Source of the DNA: Bacillus glycinifermentans
Lineage (GTDB): Bacteria > Bacillota > Bacilli > Bacillales > Bacillaceae
Length of the DNA stretch: 64,000 nt
Reading direction: 5' to 3'
Assembly: GCF_001042475.2 (NCBI RefSeq)
Contig: NZ_LECW02000045.1
Location: 558,001-622,000 of the forward strand
Shown: positions 8,638-16,897 of the stretch, piece by piece
How positions within the stretch are numbered: position 1 is the stretch's first letter
Layout: every line of letters begins with the position of its first letter
The notes under the pieces: model-generated
What the model was told of the DNA's origin: nothing
The model's database searches: none
The model's input: only the letters and a program-made list of their open reading frames with translations
Translations under genes and position numbers: made by a program

Positions 8638-10488
8638 TTGTCAAATTACAACTATAAATTGAGTGTCGTAGTTTTAGTCTACAATACAGAAGACTATTTA
8701 AGAGAATGCTTGGATTCTCTTGTCAATCAATCGCTTAAAGATATAGAGATCATTATTGTAAACGATGAAAGTCCTGATAATAGCCATCTCATTTTAGAAG
8801 AATACAGCGAATATAAAAATGTTAAAGTAATCAACCAGAATAACAGCGGAGGCGCTATTGCAGGAAACAACGGCCTCCGCCACGCAAGCGGAGAATTTGT
8901 TACGATAATGGATTCCGATGATATTGTTCCTTTAAATGCTTATGAAAAAATGTACGAAGAAGCTAAAAGAACAAACTCGGACATTGTAATCGGAAGACCC
9001 AATATTTTAATTGATGGTATTCAAAAAGAAATTATTTATAAAAAAGAACGCGAAGTTTGGAAAGAACACAGAATTGTTGACAACGTGAAAGATTTTTTGG
9101 ATATATTTTATGATGGTTTTTATTGGAATAAAATTTTCAGAAGAAGCCTGATTTTTGATCATGAATGCTTTATGCCTCCTAAAATGCTGTATGCAGACAG
9201 GCCTATGGTTCACAAAGCTTTTTTATATGCAAATCGAATAGCCATCATTACGGATATCGTTTACTTGTGGAGAAAAAGAGGGGCTGAGGCAGCTCAAAAA
9301 TCAATTACTCAGTTAAATGGGGACATCAACAATTTTATGGACCGGATGGAATCTGTTTATTACCAAATAAACTACTTCGAACAATTCGGCGATCCCGAGC
9401 TGACGAATGAATTTTTAAAGAGAAATATCGAAAGGATATTTTTCCCTATCAATAATATTGTTTACAATAAGAAGTTCAGAGATATCTTCTATGACAAAAC
9501 TAAGGATTTATTATTAAAAGTAAGAAATATCTATGATAACGACTTGGGCATCTTAAATAACTTATATATATACTTCTTGTTGAACGATATGAAAGAAGAA
9601 TTAATTTTTTATTTAACAGCAAAGCCAAACGGGAGAATAATTGTCGAAGACGGAAGATATTATTGGGGTCTTCCATTTTTTAGAGACGAGCATTTTGGGA
9701 TACCTGATGAGCTGTTTGAAATAAAAGTATTAAAAAAAGAGTTTGTTAAGATAGAAAAATTTTATACAGATGAAAATAATATATATATTGAAAATTTAAA
9801 TCTTCCTTCGTTATTTAAGGAAGATGTTAAAATTGAAATATCATTCGAATCCAGGCATCATACAGATGAAAAAAAGGTCTTTACTTTTATAAAAAACGAT
9901 TTGGACCTTTTTACTGCAAAAGTTCCTTTTCAGCATTTTGAGAATGAAGCAACAGGCATTTACGATATTTATCTGAATTTTAAATATAAAAATAAAGAAG
10001 ATAAGTTCAGAATTTCCAGGAAGACCTTCGGAACATTTGAAGAATCAGGTGAGAACAATGTACAAGGATTCAAATTTTACTTTACGCCACAGGATAATTT
10101 ATCATTAAGTTTAATGAATTTCTCAGTTGCATCTATAACATTTGATGAAAATAAATTATCTTTGGTGACAAGTGATCCGTTGAGCAGCAGTGAAGGTTTT
10201 TACTTGAAAAATAGATTAACTAAGGAAAAAATATTCTTCTTACAAAAAAGTTTGAACGAATATGAAATTCTCTGGGATCATTTTTTTGATGATTATATGA
10301 CATATGACTTTTATTTTGTATCACAAAAGAAACATTATCGATTAAGCAGTCAGCAATACTCCGGCCATCTTCATTTAAAAATGAAAAGAGGCAGACAAAA
10401 CATTCAATTGTATAAAACCGAGAAAAATAATCTGTCGATTAAAAGCCATAATATTCTTACTAGCATTATGGCCAAAATAAAAAAGTAA
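8638..10488 (+). CDS. GT2-family glycosyltransferase with large C-terminal region
   Basis: Residues 1 to about 230 form a GT-A glycosyltransferase 2 domain: LSVVVLVYNTEDYLRECLDSL, IVNDESPDNS and the metal-binding DSDD. The remaining 380 residues have no recognised domain; they are rich in aromatic and charged residues and may include beta-sandwich segments, as in teichoic acid transferases of the GgaA/TarQ type. It is the last gene of the module and is followed by a terminator. I prefer the TTG at 8638 because GGGTGA (8628-8632) lies about 5 nt before it; the upstream GTG at 8629 overlaps that ribosome site. Base composition is very AT-rich: 11 G or C in the 60 bases 9781-9840. It is a likely sugar transferase for the same polymer. 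Confidence 0.85.
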   Translation: MSNYNYKLSVVVLVYNTEDYLRECLDSLVNQSLKDIEIIIVNDESPDNSHLILEEYSEYKNVKVINQNNSGGAIAGNNGLRHASGEFVTIMDSDDIVPLNAYEKMYEEAKRTNSDIVIGRPNILIDGIQKEIIYKKEREVWKEHRIVDNVKDFLDIFYDGFYWNKIFRRSLIFDHECFMPPKMLYADRPMVHKAFLYANRIAIITDIVYLWRKRGAEAAQKSITQLNGDINNFMDRMESVYYQINYFEQFGDPELTNEFLKRNIERIFFPINNIVYNKKFRDIFYDKTKDLLLKVRNIYDNDLGILNNLYIYFLLNDMKEELIFYLTAKPNGRIIVEDGRYYWGLPFFRDEHFGIPDELFEIKVLKKEFVKIEKFYTDENNIYIENLNLPSLFKEDVKIEISFESRHHTDEKKVFTFIKNDLDLFTAKVPFQHFENEATGIYDIYLNFKYKNKEDKFRISRKTFGTFEESGENNVQGFKFYFTPQDNLSLSLMNFSVASITFDENKLSLVTSDPLSSSEGFYLKNRLTKEKIFFLQKSLNEYEILWDHFFDDYMTYDFYFVSQKKHYRLSSQQYSGHLHLKMKRGRQNIQLYKTEKNNLSIKSHNILTSIMAKIKK

Positions 10489-10492
10489 AGGG

Positions 10493-10517
10493 ACTGTCGG
10501 TATTCCGGCAGTTTTTT
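10493..10517 (+). terminator. Terminator closing the variable module
   Basis: ACTGTCGG-tatt-CCGGCAGT followed by T6. It lies between the module and tagG, so tagGH must have its own promoter. Confidence 0.85.
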
Positions 10518-10595
10518 CCTTATGAAAGCTGATTACATTGAAAACACAGCACTAAAGATGAAAACTTACTCAAAAGTGAAAAAAAACATTAAATC

Positions 10596-10604
10596 TGTTA
10601 CAAT
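10596..10604 (+). promoter_or_regulatory. Candidate extended -10 promoter for tagGH
   Basis: TGT-TACAAT, an extended -10 element. The -35 position about 17 bp upstream is poor. It sits between the module terminator and tagG, where a promoter is required. Confidence 0.4.
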
Positions 10605-10672
10605 AATGAGCGGTGCTTTTAAAAGTAAAGTTACATGCAAAAGCCCCAAATTTTAACCTAAGGAAGATTAGA

Positions 10673-11488
10673 ATGAATGCATTGGTGAAGGTTCTAAAAG
10701 AGGTATTTTCTTCGCTTCCGCTGATTATGCGGCTTGCGGTTTATGAAACGAAGTCAAAGTATCAAATGAATTATTTGGGCGTTGTTTGGCAGTTTCTAAA
10801 TCCGCTGATCCAGATTTTAGCTTATTGGTTTGTGTTTGGAACCGGAATTAAAGGCGCCAGGGCAGATGTTGACCATTACCCGTTTATTATTTGGATGCTT
10901 GCCGGCATCATTCCATGGTTTTTTATCAGCCCTACGATTCTTGATGGATCAAACAGTGTATATAAAAGAATTAACTTAGTGTCTAAAATGAATTTTCCGA
11001 TCAGCTCATTGCCTGCCGTTGTGATTGCTTCCAATTTATTCAGCTATTTGGCGATGACGTTCATCTATGTCTTAATACTTTTGGGAAGCGGAAATTTCCC
11101 AACGCTGCATTGGCTGCAATATTTTTATTTTCTGTTCTGTATGCTCGCGTTTATGTTTTCGTTCAGTTTGCTTAATTCGACCATCAGCGTTTTAGTGAGG
11201 GATTATCAATTTTTGCTTCAGGCCGGGACAAGGCTGCTGTTTTTCCTGATGCCGATCTTTTGGGATGTGGCGCACAGCTTGGCCAACAGGCCGCATGTGT
11301 TGGCGGTCTTAAAATTAAATCCGCTTTTCTATATTATAGACGGCTTCAGAAACAGCTTTTTAAACGGCCGTTGGTTTTTTGAAGATATAAACTATACCTT
11401 GTATTTCTGGTTATTCACATTGCTGTTATTGACGGTGGGTTCGATCCTGCATATGAAATTCAGGGACAAGTTTGTTGACTTTCTTTAA
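10673..11488 (+). CDS. tagG: TagG, wall teichoic acid ABC exporter, membrane subunit
   Basis: Integral membrane half of the TagGH flippase, which moves undecaprenyl-linked wall teichoic acid to the outer face. The 271-residue protein belongs to the ABC-2 family with about six membrane segments. The N-terminus ([20 protein letters not shown]) carries the amphipathic interface helix, followed by [20 protein letters not shown]. The ATG at 10673 is preceded by AAGGAAG and matches the start of B. subtilis TagG; an ATG-less extension upstream to 10613 is ignored. tagH follows after 20 nt. In B. subtilis tagG lies close to tagF; here about 9 kb of variable genes separate them. Confidence 0.95.
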   Translation: MNALVKVLKEVFSSLPLIMRLAVYETKSKYQMNYLGVVWQFLNPLIQILAYWFVFGTGIKGARADVDHYPFIIWMLAGIIPWFFISPTILDGSNSVYKRINLVSKMNFPISSLPAVVIASNLFSYLAMTFIYVLILLGSGNFPTLHWLQYFYFLFCMLAFMFSFSLLNSTISVLVRDYQFLLQAGTRLLFFLMPIFWDVAHSLANRPHVLAVLKLNPLFYIIDGFRNSFLNGRWFFEDINYTLYFWLFTLLLLTVGSILHMKFRDKFVDFL

Positions 11489-11508
11489 TAAAGTAAGGAG
11501 ATTATACG

Positions 11509-13089
11509 ATGAAACTAAAAGTTTCGTTTCGAAATGTTTCAAAACAGTATCATCTGTACGAGAGACAGTCTGAAAAGATAAAAGCGCTGTTTTTGCCGGA
11601 CAAAAATGATAAAGGTTTCTTTGCCGTGCGAAACGTCTCCTTTGATGTTTATGAAGGGGAGACCATCGGCTTTGTCGGAATCAACGGATCCGGAAAATCG
11701 ACGATGTCGAATCTGCTGGCGAAGGTGATTCCTCCGACAACCGGTGAAATCGAGATGAATGGGCAGCCGTCCCTGATCGCGATCTCTGCCGGGTTGAACA
11801 ACCAGTTGAGCGGGAGGGACAACATCCGGCTTAAATGTTTGATGATGGGATTGACCAACAAAGAGATTGATGAGCTTTACGATAAAATCGTCGAGTTTGC
11901 CGATATCGGAGATTTCATTAATCAGCCTGTCAAAAGCTATTCAAGCGGGATGAAATCGCGCCTCGGTTTTGCGATATCAGCCCATATTGATCCTGATATT
12001 TTAATTATTGATGAAGCGTTGTCCGTCGGTGACCAGACGTTCTATCAAAAATGCGTCGACAGAATTAATGAATTTAAAGAGCGCGGAAAAACGATTTTCT
12101 TTGTCAGCCATTCGATCGGCCAAATCGAAAAAATGTGCGACCGCGTAGCCTGGATGCATTATGGCGAAATGCGCATGTTTGATGAGACCAAAAAGGTTGT
12201 TAAGGAATATAAAGCTTTTATTGACTGGTTCAATAAGCTGTCGAAAAAGGAAAAGAAAAAGTATCAAAAAGAACATATCGAAAGCCGGATGCGTGCTCAA
12301 GAAGAAGAGAAAACGGTCCGTCGTTATGAAAAAAAGAAGAAGCCTGAAACGATCGTAAATGCGATTCAAATTGCCGTTCTTACGGTACTGCTCATCGCAA
12401 GTGCGGCCACGATGTTTGCCAACACCCCTTTGCGGACGGCTGCGTCATTTGGTGCGGAAACGAAAAAAATCGAAAAGCATCATGCTGAACAAAAAGCAGG
12501 GAATTTTACGGCGGTGAATCAGCCCGCATATGTGATGAATGATCGTCTTCAGACATACAGCGACAAAGAAATGAAACACAAAACGTCCGTTTCTTTGCCA
12601 TTCGGAACAGAAGTGACGCTGGTGTCCCAAAATAAAAAACAGGTGAAGATTACGTTTAACGGAAAAAGCTATTTTGCTGTTAAAAACGGTGTTTCTTTGG
12701 AGAAAAACCTTTCGCATGCCGGTTTGTCAGTGAATGCGTTTCAGCCGTACTTTACAGAAAAACATCAATCCTCATACGAATATTTTCTTTCGTTTCTAGG
12801 GAAAGACAAGGCAGTCTTGCAGTCAGGGCTGAGAGGAGAGGAAGAAAAAACGTTTGATGACGGAAGGGACAGCTTCCATCTCGGCTATGAAAACGTCAGC
12901 TATGTGTTAGATGGCGGGAAGGCGGCGGAGGTTGTGTTTTATGATCTGCAGCCTGTCAGCCCGTCGTCGCTGTCGCTTCAAGAAGATCAGGTGACATTTG
13001 ACGAGGATCAGAAGCGGTTTATCGTCAAAACAGATAAGCAGACGTTTATCGTCGACAATGAAAAGCATACGCTGAGCGTTATTCAGTAA
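11509..13089 (+). CDS. tagH: TagH, wall teichoic acid ABC exporter, ATPase subunit
   Basis: ATPase that drives TagG. Residues 1 to about 240 form an ABC domain: Walker [10 protein letters not shown], signature [11 protein letters not shown], Walker [13 protein letters not shown] and the switch histidine in FFVSHS. A lysine/glutamate-rich linker follows ([10 protein letters not shown]), then one membrane segment near residues 285-303 ([16 protein letters not shown]). The rest is a roughly 220-residue extracytoplasmic part with an SH3-like stretch ([21 protein letters not shown]). At 526 residues it matches B. subtilis TagH (527), whose C-terminal extension is characteristic. AAGGAG precedes the ATG, and the gene ends at a bidirectional terminator facing gtaB. 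Confidence 0.95.
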   Translation: MKLKVSFRNVSKQYHLYERQSEKIKALFLPDKNDKGFFAVRNVSFDVYEGETIGFVGINGSGKSTMSNLLAKVIPPTTGEIEMNGQPSLIAISAGLNNQLSGRDNIRLKCLMMGLTNKEIDELYDKIVEFADIGDFINQPVKSYSSGMKSRLGFAISAHIDPDILIIDEALSVGDQTFYQKCVDRINEFKERGKTIFFVSHSIGQIEKMCDRVAWMHYGEMRMFDETKKVVKEYKAFIDWFNKLSKKEKKKYQKEHIESRMRAQEEEKTVRRYEKKKKPETIVNAIQIAVLTVLLIASAATMFANTPLRTAASFGAETKKIEKHHAEQKAGNFTAVNQPAYVMNDRLQTYSDKEMKHKTSVSLPFGTEVTLVSQNKKQVKITFNGKSYFAVKNGVSLEKNLSHAGLSVNAFQPYFTEKHQSSYEYFLSFLGKDKAVLQSGLRGEEEKTFDDGRDSFHLGYENVSYVLDGGKAAEVVFYDLQPVSPSSLSLQEDQVTFDEDQKRFIVKTDKQTFIVDNEKHTLSVIQ

Positions 13090-13093
13090 AATG

Positions 13094-13128
13094 AAAAACT
13101 GGCAGGATCTTCATTCCTGCCAGTTTTT
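13094..13128. terminator. Bidirectional terminator between tagH and gtaB
   Basis: AAAAACTGGCAGGA, 7-nt loop, TCCTGCCAGTTTTT: a perfect 14-bp stem with A and T tracts on opposite sides, serving both convergent genes. Confidence 0.92.
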
Positions 13129-13141
13129 GTTTTGCGCTGAA

Positions 13142-14020
13142 TTAGATTTCTTCTTTGTTCAAGAGACCTTCCATAAATGGAACAAGTTTTGATTTCAGCT
13201 CATTATCCTGCATGGCGAATTCAAGCGTCGTTTGAATAAAGCCAAGCTTTTCACCGACGTCATATCGCTTGCCTTCAAAGTCGTATGCAAAAACGCGCTG
13301 AATTTCATTTAATTTTTGGATTGCGTCTGTCAGTTGAATTTCTCCGCCTGCTCCGACTTCCTGTTTTTCTAAATACATGAAGATTTCAGGAGTGAAGATA
13401 TAGCGGCCGAGGATCGCCAAATTGGAAGGGGCAGTTCCCGGTTTTGGTTTTTCAACAAAGTTCTTCACTTGGTATCGGCGTCCTTCTTTTGTGAGAGGAT
13501 CGATGATTCCATAGCGATGTGTTTCGTCTTCAGGCACCTGCTGAACGCCGATGATGGAAGAAAGGGTTTTCTCATATTCATCCATCAGCTGGCGCAGCCC
13601 AGGCGTTTCTGCCTGAACGATGTCATCCCCGAGCAAAACGGCAAAAGGCTCATTGCCGATGAAGTTGCGCGCACACCATACGGCATGTCCGAGTCCTTTT
13701 GGCTCTTTTTGTCTAATATAATGAATGTCAGCCATATTGGATGCTTTTTGAACCTTTTCAAGCAGCTCTTTTTTTCCTTTTTCTTCAAGATTGCGTTCCA
13801 GTTCAGGCGCGTGGTCAAAATGGTCTTCGATGGCGCGCTTTCCTTTACCGGTTACGATAATGATATCTTCAATACCGGAATCGATTGCCTCCTCAACTAT
13901 GTACTGGATCGTCGGTTTGTCGACAATGGGAAGCATCTCTTTCGGCATTGCTTTCGTCGCCGGGAGAAAGCGGGTACCAAGCCCTGCCGCAGGTATAATG
14001 GCTTTTCTAACTTTTTTCAT
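13142..14020 (-). CDS. gtaB: UTP-glucose-1-phosphate uridylyltransferase
   Basis: Makes UDP-glucose for teichoic acid glucosylation, glycolipid anchors and, through TuaD, teichuronic acid. The protein is 292 residues and very close to B. subtilis GtaB. It has the nucleotidyltransferase loop [41 protein letters not shown] and the C-terminal [12 protein letters not shown]. The ATG complementary to 14020-14018 is chosen: AAGGAAGGTG lies 8 nt upstream, and it gives the same length as the B. subtilis protein. A TTG one codon earlier is the alternative. The gene is convergent with tagH and divergent from mnaA. In B. subtilis gtaB is partly under sigma B; I could not find a convincing sigma-B site here. 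Confidence 0.95.
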   Translation of the reverse strand: MKKVRKAIIPAAGLGTRFLPATKAMPKEMLPIVDKPTIQYIVEEAIDSGIEDIIIVTGKGKRAIEDHFDHAPELERNLEEKGKKELLEKVQKASNMADIHYIRQKEPKGLGHAVWCARNFIGNEPFAVLLGDDIVQAETPGLRQLMDEYEKTLSSIIGVQQVPEDETHRYGIIDPLTKEGRRYQVKNFVEKPKPGTAPSNLAILGRYIFTPEIFMYLEKQEVGAGGEIQLTDAIQKLNEIQRVFAYDFEGKRYDVGEKLGFIQTTLEFAMQDNELKSKLVPFMEGLLNKEEI

Positions 14021-14243
14021 CAATAAAGCACCTTCCTTAATCTTTAAAGAATCATTTTTGCAATGGTTTTCATGCTTTCTTTAAACTTTACCACAATTCG
14101 TGAGTTTTCACACGTATTAGCAGTATGAAGAAAATCATTTGCTTATTTTTGACGAATGATCCAGCACAACAATCATGTTATGATAAAATACAAATCAATA
14201 ATTGCGATAACGTATCGTCAGTGAAAAAGGAGAATATGCCGAA

Positions 14244-15386
14244 ATGAAAAAACTTAAGATCATGACAGTATTCGGTACAAGACCTGAAGCGATTAAGATG
14301 GCTCCTCTTGTGCTTGAATTAAAAAAACACCCGGAGATTGAATCGTATGTGACGGTTACCGCACAGCACAGGCAGATGCTTGATCAGGTGCTTGACGCGT
14401 TTCATATTCGGCCTGATTTTGATTTGAATATCATGAAGGAACGGCAGACACTGGCTGACATCACATCAAATGCGCTGACGAAGCTTGACCGGCTTTTTCA
14501 AGAGATCAAGCCTGATCTTGTTCTTGTACACGGTGATACGACGACCACGTTTGCAGGCAGCCTTGCCGCTTTTTATCACAGGATTTCAGTCGGCCATGTC
14601 GAAGCCGGATTGAGAACCGGAAACAAATATTCTCCATTTCCTGAGGAATTGAACCGCCAGCTGACAGGTGCGATTGCAGACTTTCATTTTGCGCCGACAA
14701 AGCAGGCTGAGGCCAATTTGTTAGCGGAAAATAAAAATGCCGATTCCATTTTCGTTACGGGAAATACAGCCATCGATGCCTTGAAAACAACGGTGCGGGA
14801 AGAATACTCGCATCCGCTTCTCGATCGGATGGCCGGCAGCCGGATGATTCTGTTGACCGCGCACCGCCGCGAAAATTTAGGCGAGCCGATGGAAAACATG
14901 TTTCGGGCGATCAGGCGGATCACGGAAGAATTCGAAGACGTACAGGTTGTTTATCCAGTCCATTTAAATCCCGTCGTCAGACAAGCTGCCGAGCTTCATT
15001 TCGGGGGTTCGGACAGGGTTCATTTAATTGAGCCGCTGGAGGTGATCGATTTTCATAATTTTGCTTCCAGAGCGCATTTCATTTTAACCGATTCCGGAGG
15101 CGTGCAGGAAGAAGCGCCTTCGCTCGGAAAACCCGTTCTTGTATTAAGGGATACGACAGAACGGCCTGAAGGCGTAAAAGCCGGAACATTAAAACTGGCC
15201 GGGACGAATGAAGAAGATGTATACGAGCTGACGAAGCAGCTGCTGAATGATCCTGATGAGTATCAAAGAATGTCAAAAGCGTCGAACCCATACGGTGACG
15301 GAAACGCGTCCAAGCGCATCGTCGATGAGATCCTCTATCGTTTTGGCTATCGGACGGACAATCCTCTTCCGTTTAATGAACATTAA
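14244..15386 (+). CDS. mnaA: UDP-N-acetylglucosamine 2-epimerase
   Basis: Interconverts UDP-GlcNAc and UDP-ManNAc, the ManNAc donor for the teichoic acid linkage unit. The 380-residue non-hydrolysing epimerase shows GTRPEAIKMAPLVLEL at the N-terminus, VHGDTTTTFA, HVEAGLRTG, TAHRRENLG and DSGGVQEEAPSLGKPVL, the UDP-binding C-terminal motif. The ribosome site AAAGGAGA is 11 nt before ATG 14244. An upstream ATG (14236) is out of frame and runs into a TGA that overlaps the mnaA start, so it may act only as coupling. The gene is convergent with lytR. Confidence 0.95.
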   Translation: MKKLKIMTVFGTRPEAIKMAPLVLELKKHPEIESYVTVTAQHRQMLDQVLDAFHIRPDFDLNIMKERQTLADITSNALTKLDRLFQEIKPDLVLVHGDTTTTFAGSLAAFYHRISVGHVEAGLRTGNKYSPFPEELNRQLTGAIADFHFAPTKQAEANLLAENKNADSIFVTGNTAIDALKTTVREEYSHPLLDRMAGSRMILLTAHRRENLGEPMENMFRAIRRITEEFEDVQVVYPVHLNPVVRQAAELHFGGSDRVHLIEPLEVIDFHNFASRAHFILTDSGGVQEEAPSLGKPVLVLRDTTERPEGVKAGTLKLAGTNEEDVYELTKQLLNDPDEYQRMSKASNPYGDGNASKRIVDEILYRFGYRTDNPLPFNEH

Positions 15387-15391
15387 AAACG

Positions 15392-15419
15392 AGCTCCGCA
15401 TTTCGTGTGCGGAGCCCGC
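15392..15419. terminator. Terminator between convergent mnaA and lytR
   Basis: GCTCCGCA (15392-15399), short loop, TGCGGAGC (15407-15414), then CCGCTTTGTT. The T tract is short, so it is moderate on the plus strand. Confidence 0.65.
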
Positions 15420-15423
15420 TTTG

Positions 15424-16350
15424 TTAATTGTTAAGCCCAAGGCTTTCTTTTAATTCTTTTGAAATCGATTCACGGTCGCTTTCGTAGACCTTATAGTAAT
15501 AGATTCTGTTAATTTTGGTTCCCTGGCCTTTGAGCTGGTGCTGCACGACATTGTTGCGCGCTGATTTGTAGTTTGACTGAATATCCCACATATCGTCAAA
15601 CGTGAGATTTGTTTTCACGTTGTCTTCGATTACTTTGAACATATCGCCGAATTTCGTTACGGAAGAGATGTTTGCCCCTTTTTTGATGATGCCTTCAATA
15701 ACCTGGCGCTGGCGTTCCTGTCTTCCGAAGTCGCCTTTTGGATCCTGTTTTCTCATCCGGGTGTAAGCAAGCGCTTCTTCCCCATTCAGCGTGATTTCGC
15801 CTTTCTTGAATGAATATCCGTCATAGCTGAAGGCAAACGTGCTGTTCACCGTAATTCCGCCGAGCGTATCGACAATATCTTTGAAGCTCTCCATATTCAC
15901 TTTCACAAAGTAATCTACAGGCACGTCCAAAAAGTTTTCAACCGTATCGACGGTCATCTGGGTTCCCCCGTAGGCATAGGAATGGTTGATTTTGTCCATC
16001 TTTCCTTTACCGATGATTTTGGTGTACGTATCACGCGGAATGCTCACCATTTCTGTTGTATTCGTTTTTGGATTCACCGTCATATAGATGAGCGAGTCAG
16101 CCCGTCCTTTGTCGCCTTTCCTTTCGTCAACACCCATGATTAAGACCGCGATTGGGTCCTTGCTGTTGACGTCCACCTGCTTGTGCCGTTTATCAGACTT
16201 TCCGAGATCCTCATGAATGCTGGCGACGGTTGAGGCTGCTTTATTCCAAAGATAGTACGCATAGCCGCCGGTACATAAAACGAATAAGCCAATAATCGTT
16301 AAAATAATGAAAAGGATTTTCCTTTTCTTTTTTCTTTTTTCAGCTCTCAT
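15424..16350 (-). CDS. tagU: LytR-CpsA-Psr family wall teichoic acid ligase (TagU/LytR)
   Basis: Membrane-anchored LCP phosphotransferase that moves teichoic acid from undecaprenyl carrier to peptidoglycan; it was first named LytR as an attenuator of the lyt operon. It has a short basic cytoplasmic tail (EKRKKKRK), one membrane segment near residues 12-31 and an extracellular LCP domain. That domain shows IMGVDERKGDKGRADSL, SIPRDTYTKI, HSYAYGGTQ and the arginine-rich TRMRKQDPKGDFGRQERQRQ. The second of two adjacent ATG codons (16350) is 6 nt from GAGG and gives 308 residues. It is transcribed divergently from lytABC, as in B. subtilis. Confidence 0.93.
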   Translation of the reverse strand: MRAEKRKKKRKILFIILTIIGLFVLCTGGYAYYLWNKAASTVASIHEDLGKSDKRHKQVDVNSKDPIAVLIMGVDERKGDKGRADSLIYMTVNPKTNTTEMVSIPRDTYTKIIGKGKMDKINHSYAYGGTQMTVDTVENFLDVPVDYFVKVNMESFKDIVDTLGGITVNSTFAFSYDGYSFKKGEITLNGEEALAYTRMRKQDPKGDFGRQERQRQVIEGIIKKGANISSVTKFGDMFKVIEDNVKTNLTFDDMWDIQSNYKSARNNVVQHQLKGQGTKINRIYYYKVYESDRESISKELKESLGLNN

Positions 16351-16476
16351 CATTTTCCTCGCTTAAAAGTTTTTATAATCTGATTTGATTATAAATTTTA
16401 AAAATACTAGAAACAACTAATTTTTTCATATCTCTGGTTTTAATATTACAAGTAAATTAAATAGCCCTTAAGAATG

Positions 16477-16524
16477 TTACAAAGAGCCGCATTCTTCTAT
16501 AAAATTATAAATGTTTGTCGATAA
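16477..16524 (+). promoter_or_regulatory. Candidate lytABC promoters (sigma A, weak sigma D)
   Basis: TTACAA (16477-16482) with a TATAAA at 16498 (15-bp spacer) could be sigma A. GTCGATAA (16517-16524) with TATA 15 bp upstream resembles the sigma-D consensus TAAA-N15-GCCGATAT, but would leave a leader of only about 14 nt. The B. subtilis lyt operon is known to use both factors; which elements are used here is not clear. Confidence 0.35.
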
Positions 16525-16544
16525 AAAACAAGAGGTGATGAAAA

Positions 16545-16862
16545 ATGAAGAAACTTGCGGCGTTTACGTTCTTTATGCTGCTTTTAGCCGGATGCGGCAC
16601 TGCCGAACAGGCAAAGCAAGGCGAACAAACCGAGCAAACCAACCAAACCGACCAGGTTCAAACGGAGGACGGTACGTTCGTTGGACAGGCAGACTCTCAT
16701 ACGATTGAGGTGAAGATTAATAATGAGCCTGTCAGCTTAAACATTGTCGGTGACTACGAAGGCGACATCGATCAATTAAAAGACGGACAAAAAGTAAAAG
16801 TGACTTACAAAAAAGCCGAAAAAGGACAGCTTGAATTGAAAAAAATTGAAAGCGGGAAGTAA
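16545..16862 (+). CDS. lytA: LytA, lipoprotein of the lytABC operon
   Basis: Small secreted lipoprotein of 105 residues. The signal peptide ends in the lipobox LAGC, with the lipidated cysteine at residue 17. A Gln/Thr-rich linker (EQTEQTNQTDQVQTED) follows, then an OB-fold-like C-terminus (GQADSHTIEVKINNEPVSL...GQKVKVTYKK). AGAGGTGATG precedes ATG 16545. It is the first gene of the autolysin operon. In B. subtilis LytA is thought to help LytB and LytC secretion, but its mechanism is not established. Confidence 0.88.
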   Translation: MKKLAAFTFFMLLLAGCGTAEQAKQGEQTEQTNQTDQVQTEDGTFVGQADSHTIEVKINNEPVSLNIVGDYEGDIDQLKDGQKVKVTYKKAEKGQLELKKIESGK

Positions 16863-16897
16863 TTTAAGCCTGTCAATGAAGGGAGACATTTAGAGTC

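Noticed and set aside
13469-14026. 185-codon plus-strand frame antisense to gtaB
   Set aside because: Shadow of gtaB; no family resemblance and no ribosome site.
14024-14243. Sigma-B promoter for gtaB on the minus strand
   Set aside because: Known in B. subtilis, but I found only a partial GTGTGA-N14-TGGTAA and no GGGTA-type -10.
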